A DNA stretch of 51,268 nt. It comes from Oscillospiraceae bacterium. GTDB lineage: Bacteria; Bacillota; Clostridia; Oscillospirales; Oscillospiraceae. A model generated the notes under the pieces. The model did not search any database. It saw nothing but the letters and a program-made list of their open reading frames with translations, and had not been told where the DNA came from. The DNA is taken from positions 1 to 51,268 of the forward strand of contig JAFXUU010000064.1 of the NCBI GenBank assembly GCA_017524845.1, given 5' to 3'. Position numbers and translations under genes: made by a program. Of this stretch, positions 16,757-24,670 are shown one piece after another. How positions within the stretch are numbered: position 1 is the stretch's first letter; every line of letters begins with the position of its first letter.

Positions 16757-17680
16757 TCATGTCGTTTTCCTCTCTTTGCCGCTGCCGTCCCGCAGAGGAT
16801 CTCTGTCTCTCCGATCCCTTACGCCCACGATCAGGTATACCGTCGCGCCGACGATCAGGCAGATGCCCAGCGCGCTGCGCAGCGTGATCCTTTCATGGAG
16901 GAAGACTGCGCCAAGCAAGGCGCAGATCACCGGCTCGATGGTGCTGGCGATGGAAGCCGACTTGCCGCCGATGGCGTTCACGCCGTATTCCTGCAGCAGC
17001 GTTCCCGCCAGCCCGTCCACCAGTGCGAAGAGCGCCAGCAGCAGCCATCCCGCAGGAGCGCTGCCGCTGCGCAGCTCTCCCGACGCCAGGGCAAAGGGTA
17101 TAAGGAGCAGGGCGGAGCACAGGAAGAACCAGAGGCTGAAGGAACAGAAGCTCATGGTCTCCATGATCCGGCTCCGGTCCATATACAGGACGTAGAAGGC
17201 GAAGGCCAGGCCGGAGCCCAGAGCCAGGAAGAATCCCTTCCAGGTGAAGGTCCCGCCGGGGCTTATGAACATCACCACGCCGGCGAGACACAGGCCCAGG
17301 GCGATCCATTGGTGACGGTCCGCCTTCTGCCGGTAGATGAGCCTGTCCAGCAGGACTACCAGCGCCGGGTAGGAGAAATTCAGGGCGGTGGCGATGCCCG
17401 TATCGATGAATCGTATGGACTGAAACAGCAGCAGGCTCGTGAGTACGCTGCCTGTCACCGCCAGCGCCAGGATCTGCAGCGCCTGCCTGCCCCGGATGCG
17501 GAAGGATTCCTTTTTCAGCAGCACCGCCAGCGCCAGTACGGGAACCGGGAGCAGCACCCGCGACAGGGAAACGGAATTCACCCCGAATCCGCGGCCGTAG
17601 GCCAGCGTCGCGATCATCGGAGCCGACCCGTAGGCGGCCGCCGACAGGATCGTCGCCAGAAATCCTTTTGTCCGCTTCAT
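16757..17680 (-). CDS. EamA/DMT-family membrane transporter
   Basis: A 307-residue permease of the drug/metabolite transporter superfamily, with about ten membrane helices in two EamA repeats (about 5-135 and 150-285). Features include GFLATILSAAAYGSAP at the start, ALNFSYPALVVLLDRLIYRQK at the end of repeat 1, and SIASTIEPVICALLGAVFLHERI, the classic end-of-domain motif. It starts 4 nt after the stop of the Crp/Fnr regulator gene and is probably co-transcribed. The C-terminus is basic and cytoplasmic. The substrate is not predictable. Confidence 0.9.
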   Translation of the reverse strand: MKRTKGFLATILSAAAYGSAPMIATLAYGRGFGVNSVSLSRVLLPVPVLALAVLLKKESFRIRGRQALQILALAVTGSVLTSLLLFQSIRFIDTGIATALNFSYPALVVLLDRLIYRQKADRHQWIALGLCLAGVVMFISPGGTFTWKGFFLALGSGLAFAFYVLYMDRSRIMETMSFCSFSLWFFLCSALLLIPFALASGELRSGSAPAGWLLLALFALVDGLAGTLLQEYGVNAIGGKSASIASTIEPVICALLGAVFLHERITLRSALGICLIVGATVYLIVGVRDRRDRDPLRDGSGKERKTT

Positions 17681-17684
17681 GCCG

Positions 17685-18368
17685 TCACGGTATGGCCTTG
17701 GCCGCATCCGCCGCTTCGTGCAGGGTGAACTCGTTCCTCTTGTAGCTGATCAGACCGTCCCGCTGCATTTTGCTCAGCTCGTTGGACATGGCGCTGCGGT
17801 CCACGCCCAGATAGTCCGCCAGCTGCTGGCGGTCGAAGGGTATTGAAAACTGTGCGCTGCCATGCTCCATGGCCTGTTCCGAGAGATAAGACAGCAGCCG
17901 GTCCCGGAGGGCTCTCGGGGCTATGTGCATCATGCGGGAGGACATGCCGATATTCTTCTGCGCGAAGATACGGAGCAGGTTGTGGACGATCCGCTGATGG
18001 AATTCGCAGCTGCTGGAGCAGGTCGTGGTCAGGCGCCGCATATCCAGAAACAGGATAAGGCAGTCCTCCGCCGCCACCACGTCGTTCAAGAGCTCCTTGC
18101 CGGGTATGGCGGCATAGGTCTCCGCAAACAGGCTGCCCTGGGTCACGTGCCCGAAGATGCCGCTGTTTCCCCAATAGAAGTTCACAACGATGTTCACGCT
18201 GCCCTTTTCCACCAGGCCGACCTCCGTCACACTGTCTCCAGCACGGAAGATGACCTCGCCCTTTTTGTACTCCTTTTCCCGGGCATTCAGGCAGCTGAGC
18301 ATCTCCCGGAGCTCGTCCTCCCGGACACCGTGAAAGAGCGGCGTATTCGTGAGAGAAAACCAATTCAC
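17685..18368 (-). CDS. Crp/Fnr-family transcriptional regulator
   Basis: A 227-residue regulator. The N-terminal cyclic-nucleotide-binding-like beta roll (about 10-120) contains EYKKGEVIFRAGDSVTEVGLVEKGSVNIV. A dimer helix and a C-terminal HTH follow: FDRQQLADYLGVDRSAMSNELSKMQRDGLISY. There is no N-terminal Fnr-type four-Cys cluster, so a heme, nitrosative or other effector is more likely than a direct [4Fe-4S] oxygen sensor. It starts at GTG 18368 after a perfect AAGGAGG. It is divergent from a ferredoxin gene, with a TGTTG-N6-CAACA palindrome next to its own SD, an arrangement that fits autoregulation and control of the ferredoxin. Confidence 0.92.
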   Translation of the reverse strand: MNWFSLTNTPLFHGVREDELREMLSCLNAREKEYKKGEVIFRAGDSVTEVGLVEKGSVNIVVNFYWGNSGIFGHVTQGSLFAETYAAIPGKELLNDVVAAEDCLILFLDMRRLTTTCSSSCEFHQRIVHNLLRIFAQKNIGMSSRMMHIAPRALRDRLLSYLSEQAMEHGSAQFSIPFDRQQLADYLGVDRSAMSNELSKMQRDGLISYKRNEFTLHEAADAAKAIP

Positions 18369-18382
18369 GAAAAAATCCTCCT

Positions 18383-18441
18383 TGTTGTTCCAACAACATA
18401 CCGGCAGATCATATTATAATATGCTTTTTCCGGAAACGCAA
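18383..18441. promoter_or_regulatory. Divergent promoter region with a Crp/Fnr-type operator
   Basis: TGTTGTTCCAACAACA (18383-18398) has the 5-6-5 spacing of Crp/Fnr sites. CATATTATAATATG (18410-18423) is a perfect palindrome holding -10 elements for both strands. Minus strand: TTGCGT (18441-18436), 17 bp, TATAAT (18418-18413), with the operator at about +15, suggesting autorepression. Plus strand: TATAAT (18415-18420) without a -35, with the operator near -38 to -41, as in activated class II promoters. The reading is inferred. Confidence 0.6.
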
Positions 18442-18462
18442 GGACAAGGAGGCAAAGACGCC

Positions 18463-19185
18463 ATGATACGGAAGATCATCCACATTGACGAGGAAAAGTG
18501 CAGCGGCTGCGGCCTTTGCGCGGAGGCGTGCCACGAGGGCGCGATCGAGATGGTGAACGGCAAGGCGAAGCTTACGCGGGAGGACTTCTGCGACGGCTTC
18601 GGAGACTGCCTGCCGAACTGCCCCGCCGGGGCCATCACCTTTGAAGAACGGGATGCTCCCGCCTACGACGAAGCGGCGGTCAAGGCGAGCAAGGAAAAGC
18701 ATGCGGAGGGAAAACCGATAAACGAAACGGACCGTGAGCACAAAGGCGGCTGCCCCGGTTCCGCCGTCGCGCAGTTTGAACACGCTGCGGAGCAGGCAGC
18801 CTCTCCGGCGGCGAAGCCGGTCTCCCGGCTGGCCCAGTGGCCCTGCCAGATCAGGCTTTTGCCCACGCGGGCTCCCTTCTTCGACGGCGCGAAGCTCCTG
18901 ATCGCGGCGGACTGCACGGCTTATGCCTATGCGAATCTGCACGAGGATTTCATGAAGGGGAAGGTCACGCTCATCGGCTGCCCGAAGCTGGACGCCGTGG
19001 ATTACAGCGAGAAGCTGACGGAAATCATTCGGGATAACGACATCAGGAGCGTTACCATCGTGCGGATGGAAGTGCCCTGCTGCGGCGGCCTGCAGCGCGC
19101 GGCGGAAACGGCCCTGAAAAACAGCGGCAAGTTCATCCCCTGGCAAGTGGTGACGATCTCAAGGGACGGCAATATCCTGGATTGA
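18463..19185 (+). CDS. 4Fe-4S ferredoxin-type protein
   Basis: A 240-residue iron-sulfur protein. An N-terminal two-cluster ferredoxin domain shows CSGCGLCAEACHEGAI and, after a degenerate second motif, CDGFGDCLPNCPAGAI. A variable linker follows (about 65-120). The C-terminal domain of about 115 residues has further cysteines (AADCTA, IGCPKLD, EVPCCGGL), perhaps for another cluster. This organisation is known from ferredoxin proteins found beside Crp/Fnr-type regulators and often hcp in anaerobes; no hcp gene is present here. AAGGAGG precedes ATG 18463. The next gene follows after 45 nt and is probably in the same operon. Confidence 0.88.
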   Translation: MIRKIIHIDEEKCSGCGLCAEACHEGAIEMVNGKAKLTREDFCDGFGDCLPNCPAGAITFEERDAPAYDEAAVKASKEKHAEGKPINETDREHKGGCPGSAVAQFEHAAEQAASPAAKPVSRLAQWPCQIRLLPTRAPFFDGAKLLIAADCTAYAYANLHEDFMKGKVTLIGCPKLDAVDYSEKLTEIIRDNDIRSVTIVRMEVPCCGGLQRAAETALKNSGKFIPWQVVTISRDGNILD

Positions 19186-19230
19186 GTTTCAGGATCCGTG
19201 ACAGCAAGCAATGATAAGGTGGGCAAGAAT

Positions 19231-20058
19231 ATGGATAACGAAATCTTGAGAGAAACCGTGGGCATGATCGTGGACGCCTTCGGCTCCGACCTGGAAATGA
19301 TTACGATCGAGCGTGCGGTCTTCGGGCTTTTCTTTTCCGGCGTCAAGCTTTCCACCGGCCACGGCGGCGTGTGCTATACGCCGGTGAAGGAGATGCCGGA
19401 GGCGGTCTGCTGCCCCAGCTCCGCCCGGGCCATGCCCCTGTCGGGCCGCCTGAAGGGCCGGACGGCAGCGGAGTATCTGGAATACATCTTCGATAAGAAT
19501 ATCCTCAAGCGCACCCTGGGGATCGCGGCGCTGAATGCCCTCAGCACCCTTTACTGGCAGCTCAAACCCCCAGCGGATTACACCATCCAATATGGGTACA
19601 ACGCCTTTGACGACGTGGACCCCCGTCGGTATGACCACAGCGTGGTGGTGGGGGCTCTGGCGCCCATGCTGAAAAAGCTGATCGCCGCCGACGCCGATTT
19701 TACCGTCATGGAGATGGACAGGCGCACCCTGAAAGGCAAGGAGCTGGATCATTATCTGCCTCCCAGCGAGGCGGACAAGTGCGTGCCGAAAGCGGACCTG
19801 ATGGTGATCACCGGCGTCACGGTGCTGAACGATACCCTGCCGGGGCTTTTGGAGCTGCGGAAGCCCGGCGCGGAGATCATCGTCACGGGCCCTACGGTCA
19901 GCATGCTGCCGGACGCATTCTTCAGTCGGGGCGTCACCAGCCTGGGCGGCATCGTGGTCACGAAGGCAGACGAGCTGCTGGACCTTCTGTGCGAAGGCGG
20001 CTCCGGATACCACTTCTTCGGCAAGTCTGCGGAGCAGACCGTAGTGAGACCGAAGTAA
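19231..20058 (+). CDS. DUF4213/DUF364 putative heavy-metal chelation protein
   Basis: A 275-residue protein. The N-terminal DUF4213 part (about 1-100) contains FFSGVKLSTGHGGVCYTP, and the C-terminal DUF364 part (about 110-270; PF04016) contains ADLMVITGVTVLNDTLPGLLEL and IIVTGPTVSMLPDAFFSRGV. Family knowledge: these enolase-N-like/Rossmann-like proteins cluster with metal and molybdenum cofactor genes in anaerobes, and biochemical function is not established. The ATG at 19231 is preferred over GTG 19198 because alignment begins there, although its SD (AAGGTGG) is moderate. It lies 45 nt after the ferredoxin gene. Confidence 0.85.
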   Translation: MDNEILRETVGMIVDAFGSDLEMITIERAVFGLFFSGVKLSTGHGGVCYTPVKEMPEAVCCPSSARAMPLSGRLKGRTAAEYLEYIFDKNILKRTLGIAALNALSTLYWQLKPPADYTIQYGYNAFDDVDPRRYDHSVVVGALAPMLKKLIAADADFTVMEMDRRTLKGKELDHYLPPSEADKCVPKADLMVITGVTVLNDTLPGLLELRKPGAEIIVTGPTVSMLPDAFFSRGVTSLGGIVVTKADELLDLLCEGGSGYHFFGKSAEQTVVRPK

Positions 20059-20213
20059 GGAAGGGAACAAGAGCGCGGCCGCCCGTGCCTCATAACCGAC
20101 GCAGGCCTGCGCTTCGCCGCCCGGTCCGGGTCCTCTGCTTTCACCGGAACGGTCTTCCCGCGAGCTTCGGCGGATAAACCTCCCTTACGGGTCCGGTTTC
20201 ATTGTAAAGAGCG

Positions 20214-20242
20214 TTGAATTACATGGGATCAGTCTTTATAAT
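20214..20242 (+). promoter_or_regulatory. Promoter of the GH78 gene
   Basis: TTGAAT (20214-20219), 17-bp spacer, TATAAT (20237-20242), 31 nt before the start codon. The 155 bases between the DUF364 gene and this promoter contain no feature I can support. Confidence 0.75.
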
Positions 20243-20272
20243 GAAACAAACGCCTCGAAGGGAGGTCTTCCC

Positions 20273-22306
20273 ATGCCCGAACCCATCAGCGGCCGTTTCC
20301 TCGGCCTGCCTGTCCATGAGCTGAGACGATTGGGCTATGACCCCGCCAGGCGGATCGTCCCGGCCTGGTTCTGCTTCCGCACGTTCCTGGAAACCGTTCC
20401 GGACACCTGTTCCATTCAGCTGAGCGGCCGCAGCCAGTATAAGCTCTATATCAATGGGGAGAGCATCCTTTTCGGACCCTGCCGCGGTCCGGAGGACGTC
20501 GCCTATGTCGATCAGCTGGATATCGCCCGATGGCTGAAGGCCGGTGAAAACCGCGTCCTGATGCAGGTCTTCTCCTATCCCAGCCGCCCCGGGGAGGAGG
20601 AAGGACCGTATCACTGCTTCGGAGACGATGAAGGTCCCGCCGTGTTTATGCGCGGGGATCTGGGATCGGCCGATCCCGAACAGCCGGAAAACTGGCGGAT
20701 ATGGCTGGATCACGGCCAGGGCTTTAACCGGCACCAGGTTTTTATGATGGGCTCCAACGAAACTGTGAACGGGGAGAGAAGTCTGGGCAATCCTTTCTTC
20801 CGGCCGGAATGGGATGCGTCGCGGACCCTTGGCGCTGCCGTGGTGCAGTCCCGGGACTATGAGCCCTTCGGCACGAGACAGGGAAAGACGCTCCTGCCCC
20901 GGCCCATTCCCCTGCTCTACAGGCGCGAGAAGCGCTTTGCCGGCTGGGAGAAACGGACGATTCCACCGCACGACCGGGTTTCCTTTGTGCTGGACGCCGG
21001 AGAATTGACCACCGCCTACTTCCGCATCGGCTTCCGGGGCGGCCGGGGCGCAAGGGTGACCCTGACCTATGCGGAGAGCTATTTCCGGAAGGATGATCGG
21101 GGCTTCCCCTGCAAGGCCCGGCGGGATGACGCCGGCGGCTTTATCCTGGGTGTGCGGGACGAATACCTGGTGGGGGGCGACGCAGTATATGAGCCCTTCC
21201 GTTTCCGCACATTTCGCTTCATAGAGGCGGAAGTGGAAACCGGCGGGGAAGCGCTCACCATCCTGCCGCTGCCCTATGTGGAAACCGCCTATCCTCTGGC
21301 AAACAGCCGAAGGCCCGTCTTCACGGATCCGAAAAAGGAAAAGCTCTACGACGTTGCTTTCCGCACCCTTCAGCTCTGTGCTCACGATACCTACGAGGAC
21401 TGTCCCTACTATGAGCAGCTGATGTATGCCTGCGACACCCGGCTGGAGATCCTCTTCACCTACGCCGCCACGGAGGATCTGGCCCTGCCCCGGCAGGCGA
21501 TCCGCCTCTTTTCCGCTTCCATGCAATCGTCCGGGCTTACGCAATCCCGTTATCCTTCCCGGGATAAACAGACCATTCCGGCCTTTGCCCTCTATTACCT
21601 GTTGATTCTGGAGGACTATGTCGATCACACCGGGGACGAGGAGTTCATCCGCCCATACATTCCCATTGCGGAACGGATCGTTGAGACCTTTCTGGCGAAG
21701 CGGACGCCGTCCGGTATGCTGGCGCCTCAGGGCTATTGGGACTATTTCGACTGGACGGAACGCTGGTCGCAGCACGGCGCCTGCACCCCCACCGCCGCCC
21801 GCGACGGTGAGAGCGCCCTGCAGAACCTCTTCTTCGTTTACGCCCTGCAGAGCCTCTGCCGTCTCCTGCCAAGCTATGGCCGGAGCGAACTGGCCGGGGC
21901 CTGGCAGCGGGAGGCGGAAGCGTTGCTGCGCCTTGTTGAAGCGCGATGCTGGGATGATCGCCGCGGCCTCTACCGTGAAGGCGCGTTCACGGAGGAATAC
22001 AGCCAGCATACCCAGGTATTCGCCGTGCTCACCGGCCTGGCAGCCGGAGAAAAGGCACGCAGCGTCATGGATAAGGCTCTGACGGCGCCGGACATGGTGC
22101 CCTGCAGCTTCATGCAGCGCTATTATCTTTTCCGCGCCCTCGAGAAAGCGGGCATGTACGAACGAACGGAAGCGCTGTGGCAGGACTGGCAGGATTTCAT
22201 AGACCTGGGCTGCACTACCTTCCCGGAAGCGCCCAGCCGTCCCCGCAGCGACTGCCACGGCTGGTCCGCGCTGCCTCTGACGGAATTTGCCGCCCGGAAT
22301 CGGTGA
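20273..22306 (+). CDS. GH78-type alpha-L-rhamnosidase-like glycoside hydrolase
   Basis: A 677-residue cytoplasmic enzyme without a signal peptide. The N-terminal beta domains (about 30-330) carry the rhamnosidase-like YKLYINGESILFGPCRG pattern. The (alpha/alpha)6 barrel begins near residue 350 with DTYEDCPYYEQLMYACDTR, equivalent to the conserved D-CPQRE-GW-GD region of GH78. Aromatic/acidic segments YWDYFDWTERW and SQHTQVFAVLTG follow, with the late RSDCHGWSALP motif. It probably removes terminal rhamnose or a related deoxyhexose from imported oligosaccharides. No dedicated transporter is adjacent. It starts at ATG 20273 after GAAGGGAGG. The family call is firm; the sugar is inferred. Confidence 0.88.
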   Translation: MPEPISGRFLGLPVHELRRLGYDPARRIVPAWFCFRTFLETVPDTCSIQLSGRSQYKLYINGESILFGPCRGPEDVAYVDQLDIARWLKAGENRVLMQVFSYPSRPGEEEGPYHCFGDDEGPAVFMRGDLGSADPEQPENWRIWLDHGQGFNRHQVFMMGSNETVNGERSLGNPFFRPEWDASRTLGAAVVQSRDYEPFGTRQGKTLLPRPIPLLYRREKRFAGWEKRTIPPHDRVSFVLDAGELTTAYFRIGFRGGRGARVTLTYAESYFRKDDRGFPCKARRDDAGGFILGVRDEYLVGGDAVYEPFRFRTFRFIEAEVETGGEALTILPLPYVETAYPLANSRRPVFTDPKKEKLYDVAFRTLQLCAHDTYEDCPYYEQLMYACDTRLEILFTYAATEDLALPRQAIRLFSASMQSSGLTQSRYPSRDKQTIPAFALYYLLILEDYVDHTGDEEFIRPYIPIAERIVETFLAKRTPSGMLAPQGYWDYFDWTERWSQHGACTPTAARDGESALQNLFFVYALQSLCRLLPSYGRSELAGAWQREAEALLRLVEARCWDDRRGLYREGAFTEEYSQHTQVFAVLTGLAAGEKARSVMDKALTAPDMVPCSFMQRYYLFRALEKAGMYERTEALWQDWQDFIDLGCTTFPEAPSRPRSDCHGWSALPLTEFAARNR

Positions 22307-22406
22307 TCTGACACGGCCGCCCGCTGCACAGACGGCGATGAGCTTCCGGGCGGTGCACGATTATGGCGGAGGACAGGGCTATCAAGCACAGAAAGGGCGA
22401 TACGGC

Positions 22407-22715
22407 ATGAAAACGAAAAAGCAGGGCAACTGCTGGACGGCATATTACGACCCCGAAACGGGACGGTGCTTTGCCGGGATCATCTACACCAGCCGCGAGG
22501 GACGCGAGCAGTACGATTACGAGATCACGCGGGAAATCTACAGTCGGCTGGGCACTTTCAGCGACGACACGGACAATGAAAGACTGATAAAAACCGGAAA
22601 ACTGGCTTACTCGTTTGAGAACACGATGTACGGCACGCTCGGTCCCGAAAGGACGGTCTGGGACGACGAGGCCAACGAGGCCATGAAAAAAACGGTTCGG
22701 GAGCAGGGAGAATAA
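22407..22715 (+). CDS. Small unrecognised protein downstream of the GH78 gene
   Basis: A 102-residue hydrophilic protein with no membrane segment or signal peptide. It opens with KKQGNCWTAYYDPETGRCFAG and carries several Tyr and acidic residues, ending EAMKKTVREQGE. AAAGGG lies 8 nt ahead of ATG 22407. It sits 100 nt after the glycosidase and could be read through from it. Codon use looks like its neighbours, so I take it as a real gene. I do not recognise the family. Confidence 0.65.
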   Translation: MKTKKQGNCWTAYYDPETGRCFAGIIYTSREGREQYDYEITREIYSRLGTFSDDTDNERLIKTGKLAYSFENTMYGTLGPERTVWDDEANEAMKKTVREQGE

Positions 22716-22742
22716 CGGACCCGCGGGAGAAAGCGGAATCTG

Positions 22743-23255
22743 TCATATCCCAATCTCTTTGTATATCCTTTCTATGAAAGGGGTCTTGTGTTCAATATAC
22801 TTATCTATATCGTATGGATAAGCCCTTGCCCCTTCTTCTTTAATGAAGCTGTATTCCCGCACGGCATCAGAATGCGTCCGCAGATAATCTCTGAAAGCAA
22901 TGTGCCTTTTCAGTTCCGGCGAATCCTCCGGGCATACGTACAAATGATGCTTTCTCAAATGCTCTTTGCCATCGTATTTGAATGCCTCTCGTCCTGCGAT
23001 GCCAAGGTCTCCTTCATGCCGATAACCGATCGCTCCCAAAGCCGATACAGCTTCTTCCAGCACAGTGTAATCCTTAATGACGACATCGATATCGATAATG
23101 GGTTTTGCAGATAAACCCTCGACAGAAGTACTGCCAACGTGTTCTATTCCCATTGCCAGCTGTCCAAGAGCAGATGTGAGTTCATCTTTTATCATAAGGA
23201 AATCCTGCTTCCATTGCTTGTCATATGGAAGGACAACAATATGCTTTGTTACCAT
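22743..23255 (-). CDS. GrpB/UPF0157-family nucleotidyltransferase-like protein
   Basis: A 170-residue protein with the GrpB pattern: VVLPYDKQWKQDFLMIKDEL, IEHVGSTSVEGLSAKPIIDIDVVI (the GS-x9-D-x-D nucleotidyltransferase-like motif) and HLYVCPEDSPELKRHIAFRDYLR. The family belongs to the nucleotidyltransferase superfamily, with unclear substrate. The start is uncertain: ATG 23255 is used, and ATG 23270 is also in frame; neither has a strong SD. Local G+C is visibly lower than in neighbouring genes, suggesting later acquisition. The region 23256-23421 is AT-richer non-coding sequence. Confidence 0.87.
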   Translation of the reverse strand: MVTKHIVVLPYDKQWKQDFLMIKDELTSALGQLAMGIEHVGSTSVEGLSAKPIIDIDVVIKDYTVLEEAVSALGAIGYRHEGDLGIAGREAFKYDGKEHLRKHHLYVCPEDSPELKRHIAFRDYLRTHSDAVREYSFIKEEGARAYPYDIDKYIEHKTPFIERIYKEIGI

Positions 23256-23420
23256 TTTCCAGCACCCCATAAACCGTGATCTGTCATTCTGCGTTAATGT
23301 TTACGTTGATATGAGCCGTCGCAAGAAGGCATTTCGGATTCAATGTGCAATCGCCCTGCTTTTTCGCATCCGGCAATGAAAGCGATATCCGTCTTTTCAC
23401 TGCCGTTTAAGCAGTCTGCC

Positions 23421-23469
23421 GCAGGAACGCACGCATCCGCCCGGGGAGGACGGATGCGTGCGTTCCTGC
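23421..23469. terminator. 19-bp perfect hairpin downstream of the FMN reductase gene
   Basis: The perfect stem has arms 23421-23439 and 23451-23469 with an 11-nt loop. GTTTTAC follows on the plus strand; no T-run follows on the minus strand. It lies at the 3' end of the minus-strand redox operon and upstream of the GrpB gene, so it probably separates the two. Confidence 0.7.
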
Positions 23470-23494
23470 GTTTTACGCGGCAGCGCCGTCTTTT

Positions 23495-24007
23495 TCAGAG
23501 GGACGCGCCGAAAGCTTTGACTTCGTTTGCCGCTTCTTCGGTACCGGAATGCTTGCCGTCGTATTCAAAGACGCCCAGGCTCTCCGCCTGAATGAAATCC
23601 AGGATGCCCTTATACTGCGCTTCAATGGCGCCGTATACGTTGGGAGAACCGGACGTCAGCAGCAGCGCCCACTTTTTTGCCGCGGGCGCCATGGGCGCAT
23701 AGAAGCGGGACACCGCTGACTGCAGCTGGCCGGTCAGCCCGAAATAGTAGACCGGAGAAGCCAGCACAAGCAGCTCCGCCTCCGCCAGGACCGGGTAGAC
23801 CTGGGCCATGTCGTCCTTCTGTATGCAGGCTCCGCCGCCCTTGGAATGGCAGTATTCGCAGCCCTTGCAGCCGCCGATGTTCATGGCGCCCACCTGCAGG
23901 ACCGTCACCTGATGCCCCGCGCTTTCCGCGCCCTCCTTGAAAGCAGCGACCAGCGCTGCGGTATTCCCCTTCGGACGGGGGCTTCCGTTCAAAACCGCGA
24001 TCTTCAT
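23495..24007 (-). CDS. Flavodoxin-fold NAD(P)H-dependent FMN reductase / iron-sulfur flavoprotein-like
   Basis: A 170-residue flavodoxin-fold protein. MKIAVLNGSPRPKGNTAAL is the FMN phosphate-binding loop. CKGCEYCHSKGGGAC is a compact cysteine motif typical of iron-sulfur flavoproteins of anaerobes. LVLASPVYYFGLTGQLQSAVSRFY is the isoalloxazine-binding segment. The ATG at 24007 is preceded by AAGGAGG. It is the last gene of the MarR-led operon, 38 nt after a nitroreductase. It probably reduces flavin, quinone or metal substrates. Confidence 0.9.
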   Translation of the reverse strand: MKIAVLNGSPRPKGNTAALVAAFKEGAESAGHQVTVLQVGAMNIGGCKGCEYCHSKGGGACIQKDDMAQVYPVLAEAELLVLASPVYYFGLTGQLQSAVSRFYAPMAPAAKKWALLLTSGSPNVYGAIEAQYKGILDFIQAESLGVFEYDGKHSGTEEAANEVKAFGASL

Positions 24008-24045
24008 TTTGGTCCTCCTTGTCAAAATCGTTTCTCTCTTCTGTT

Positions 24046-24639
24046 TTAATCTATGAACGTGACCTCATTGCCCTTCCGGGCCATCAGGTTCCGGTTCGGC
24101 AAGCCGTTCCCTGTGGCGGGATAACCGACGATCACCGCGCCGTAGATGCGCTCATACGCTTTCATCCCCAGGGAGCAGAGGTAGTTCACCAGGGCCGGCT
24201 CCTCATTCAGCCAGCGGAGCTGGTTGATCCAGCAGCTGCCCAGGTCCAGGGCGTTGGCCGCCACCATCATGTTTTCGATGGCGCAGGCGCAGTCCGCCAT
24301 GTTGTTGCCGTAGTCCCGCCGGTTGGCGACGGCGATCAGCACCGGCGCGTTGTAGCAGAAGACGTAGCCGCCCTTTTTGGAAGCGTTGATCGCGTATTTC
24401 AGGCTGGCGTAGGTATCCTCGGCGATCTCCATGCCCGCAAAGGCCGTCTCCGTCATCTCGATCAGCTTCCGTATGACCTCCCGGTTCCGGATCACCAGAA
24501 AATGGCAGGTCTGGTTATTGCCGCCGCTGGGAGCCTGCCTGGCCGCGTCGAGGATCTTCTCCAGCTTGGCTTCCTCCACCGGGTCAGGCCTGTAATTCCG
24601 GGTGCTTCTCCTTGTAAGTATCGCTTCCAGCGCTTCCAT
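24046..24639 (-). CDS. Nitroreductase-family flavoprotein
   Basis: A 197-residue FMN-dependent nitroreductase. RRSTRNYRPDPV starts the protein, DAARQAPSGGNNQTCHFLVI is the FMN-contact region, and ALDLGSCWINQLRW and GAVIVGYPA are conserved later segments. AGAGGAG lies about 10 nt before ATG 24639. It is in a five-gene minus-strand operon with a second nitroreductase. The physiological substrate is unknown; nitroaromatics, quinones and flavins are typical for the family. Confidence 0.93.
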   Translation of the reverse strand: MEALEAILTRRSTRNYRPDPVEEAKLEKILDAARQAPSGGNNQTCHFLVIRNREVIRKLIEMTETAFAGMEIAEDTYASLKYAINASKKGGYVFCYNAPVLIAVANRRDYGNNMADCACAIENMMVAANALDLGSCWINQLRWLNEEPALVNYLCSLGMKAYERIYGAVIVGYPATGNGLPNRNLMARKGNEVTFID

Positions 24640-24670
24640 GTCCGTTTATTCTCCTCTGTCGGCCGTTCGC

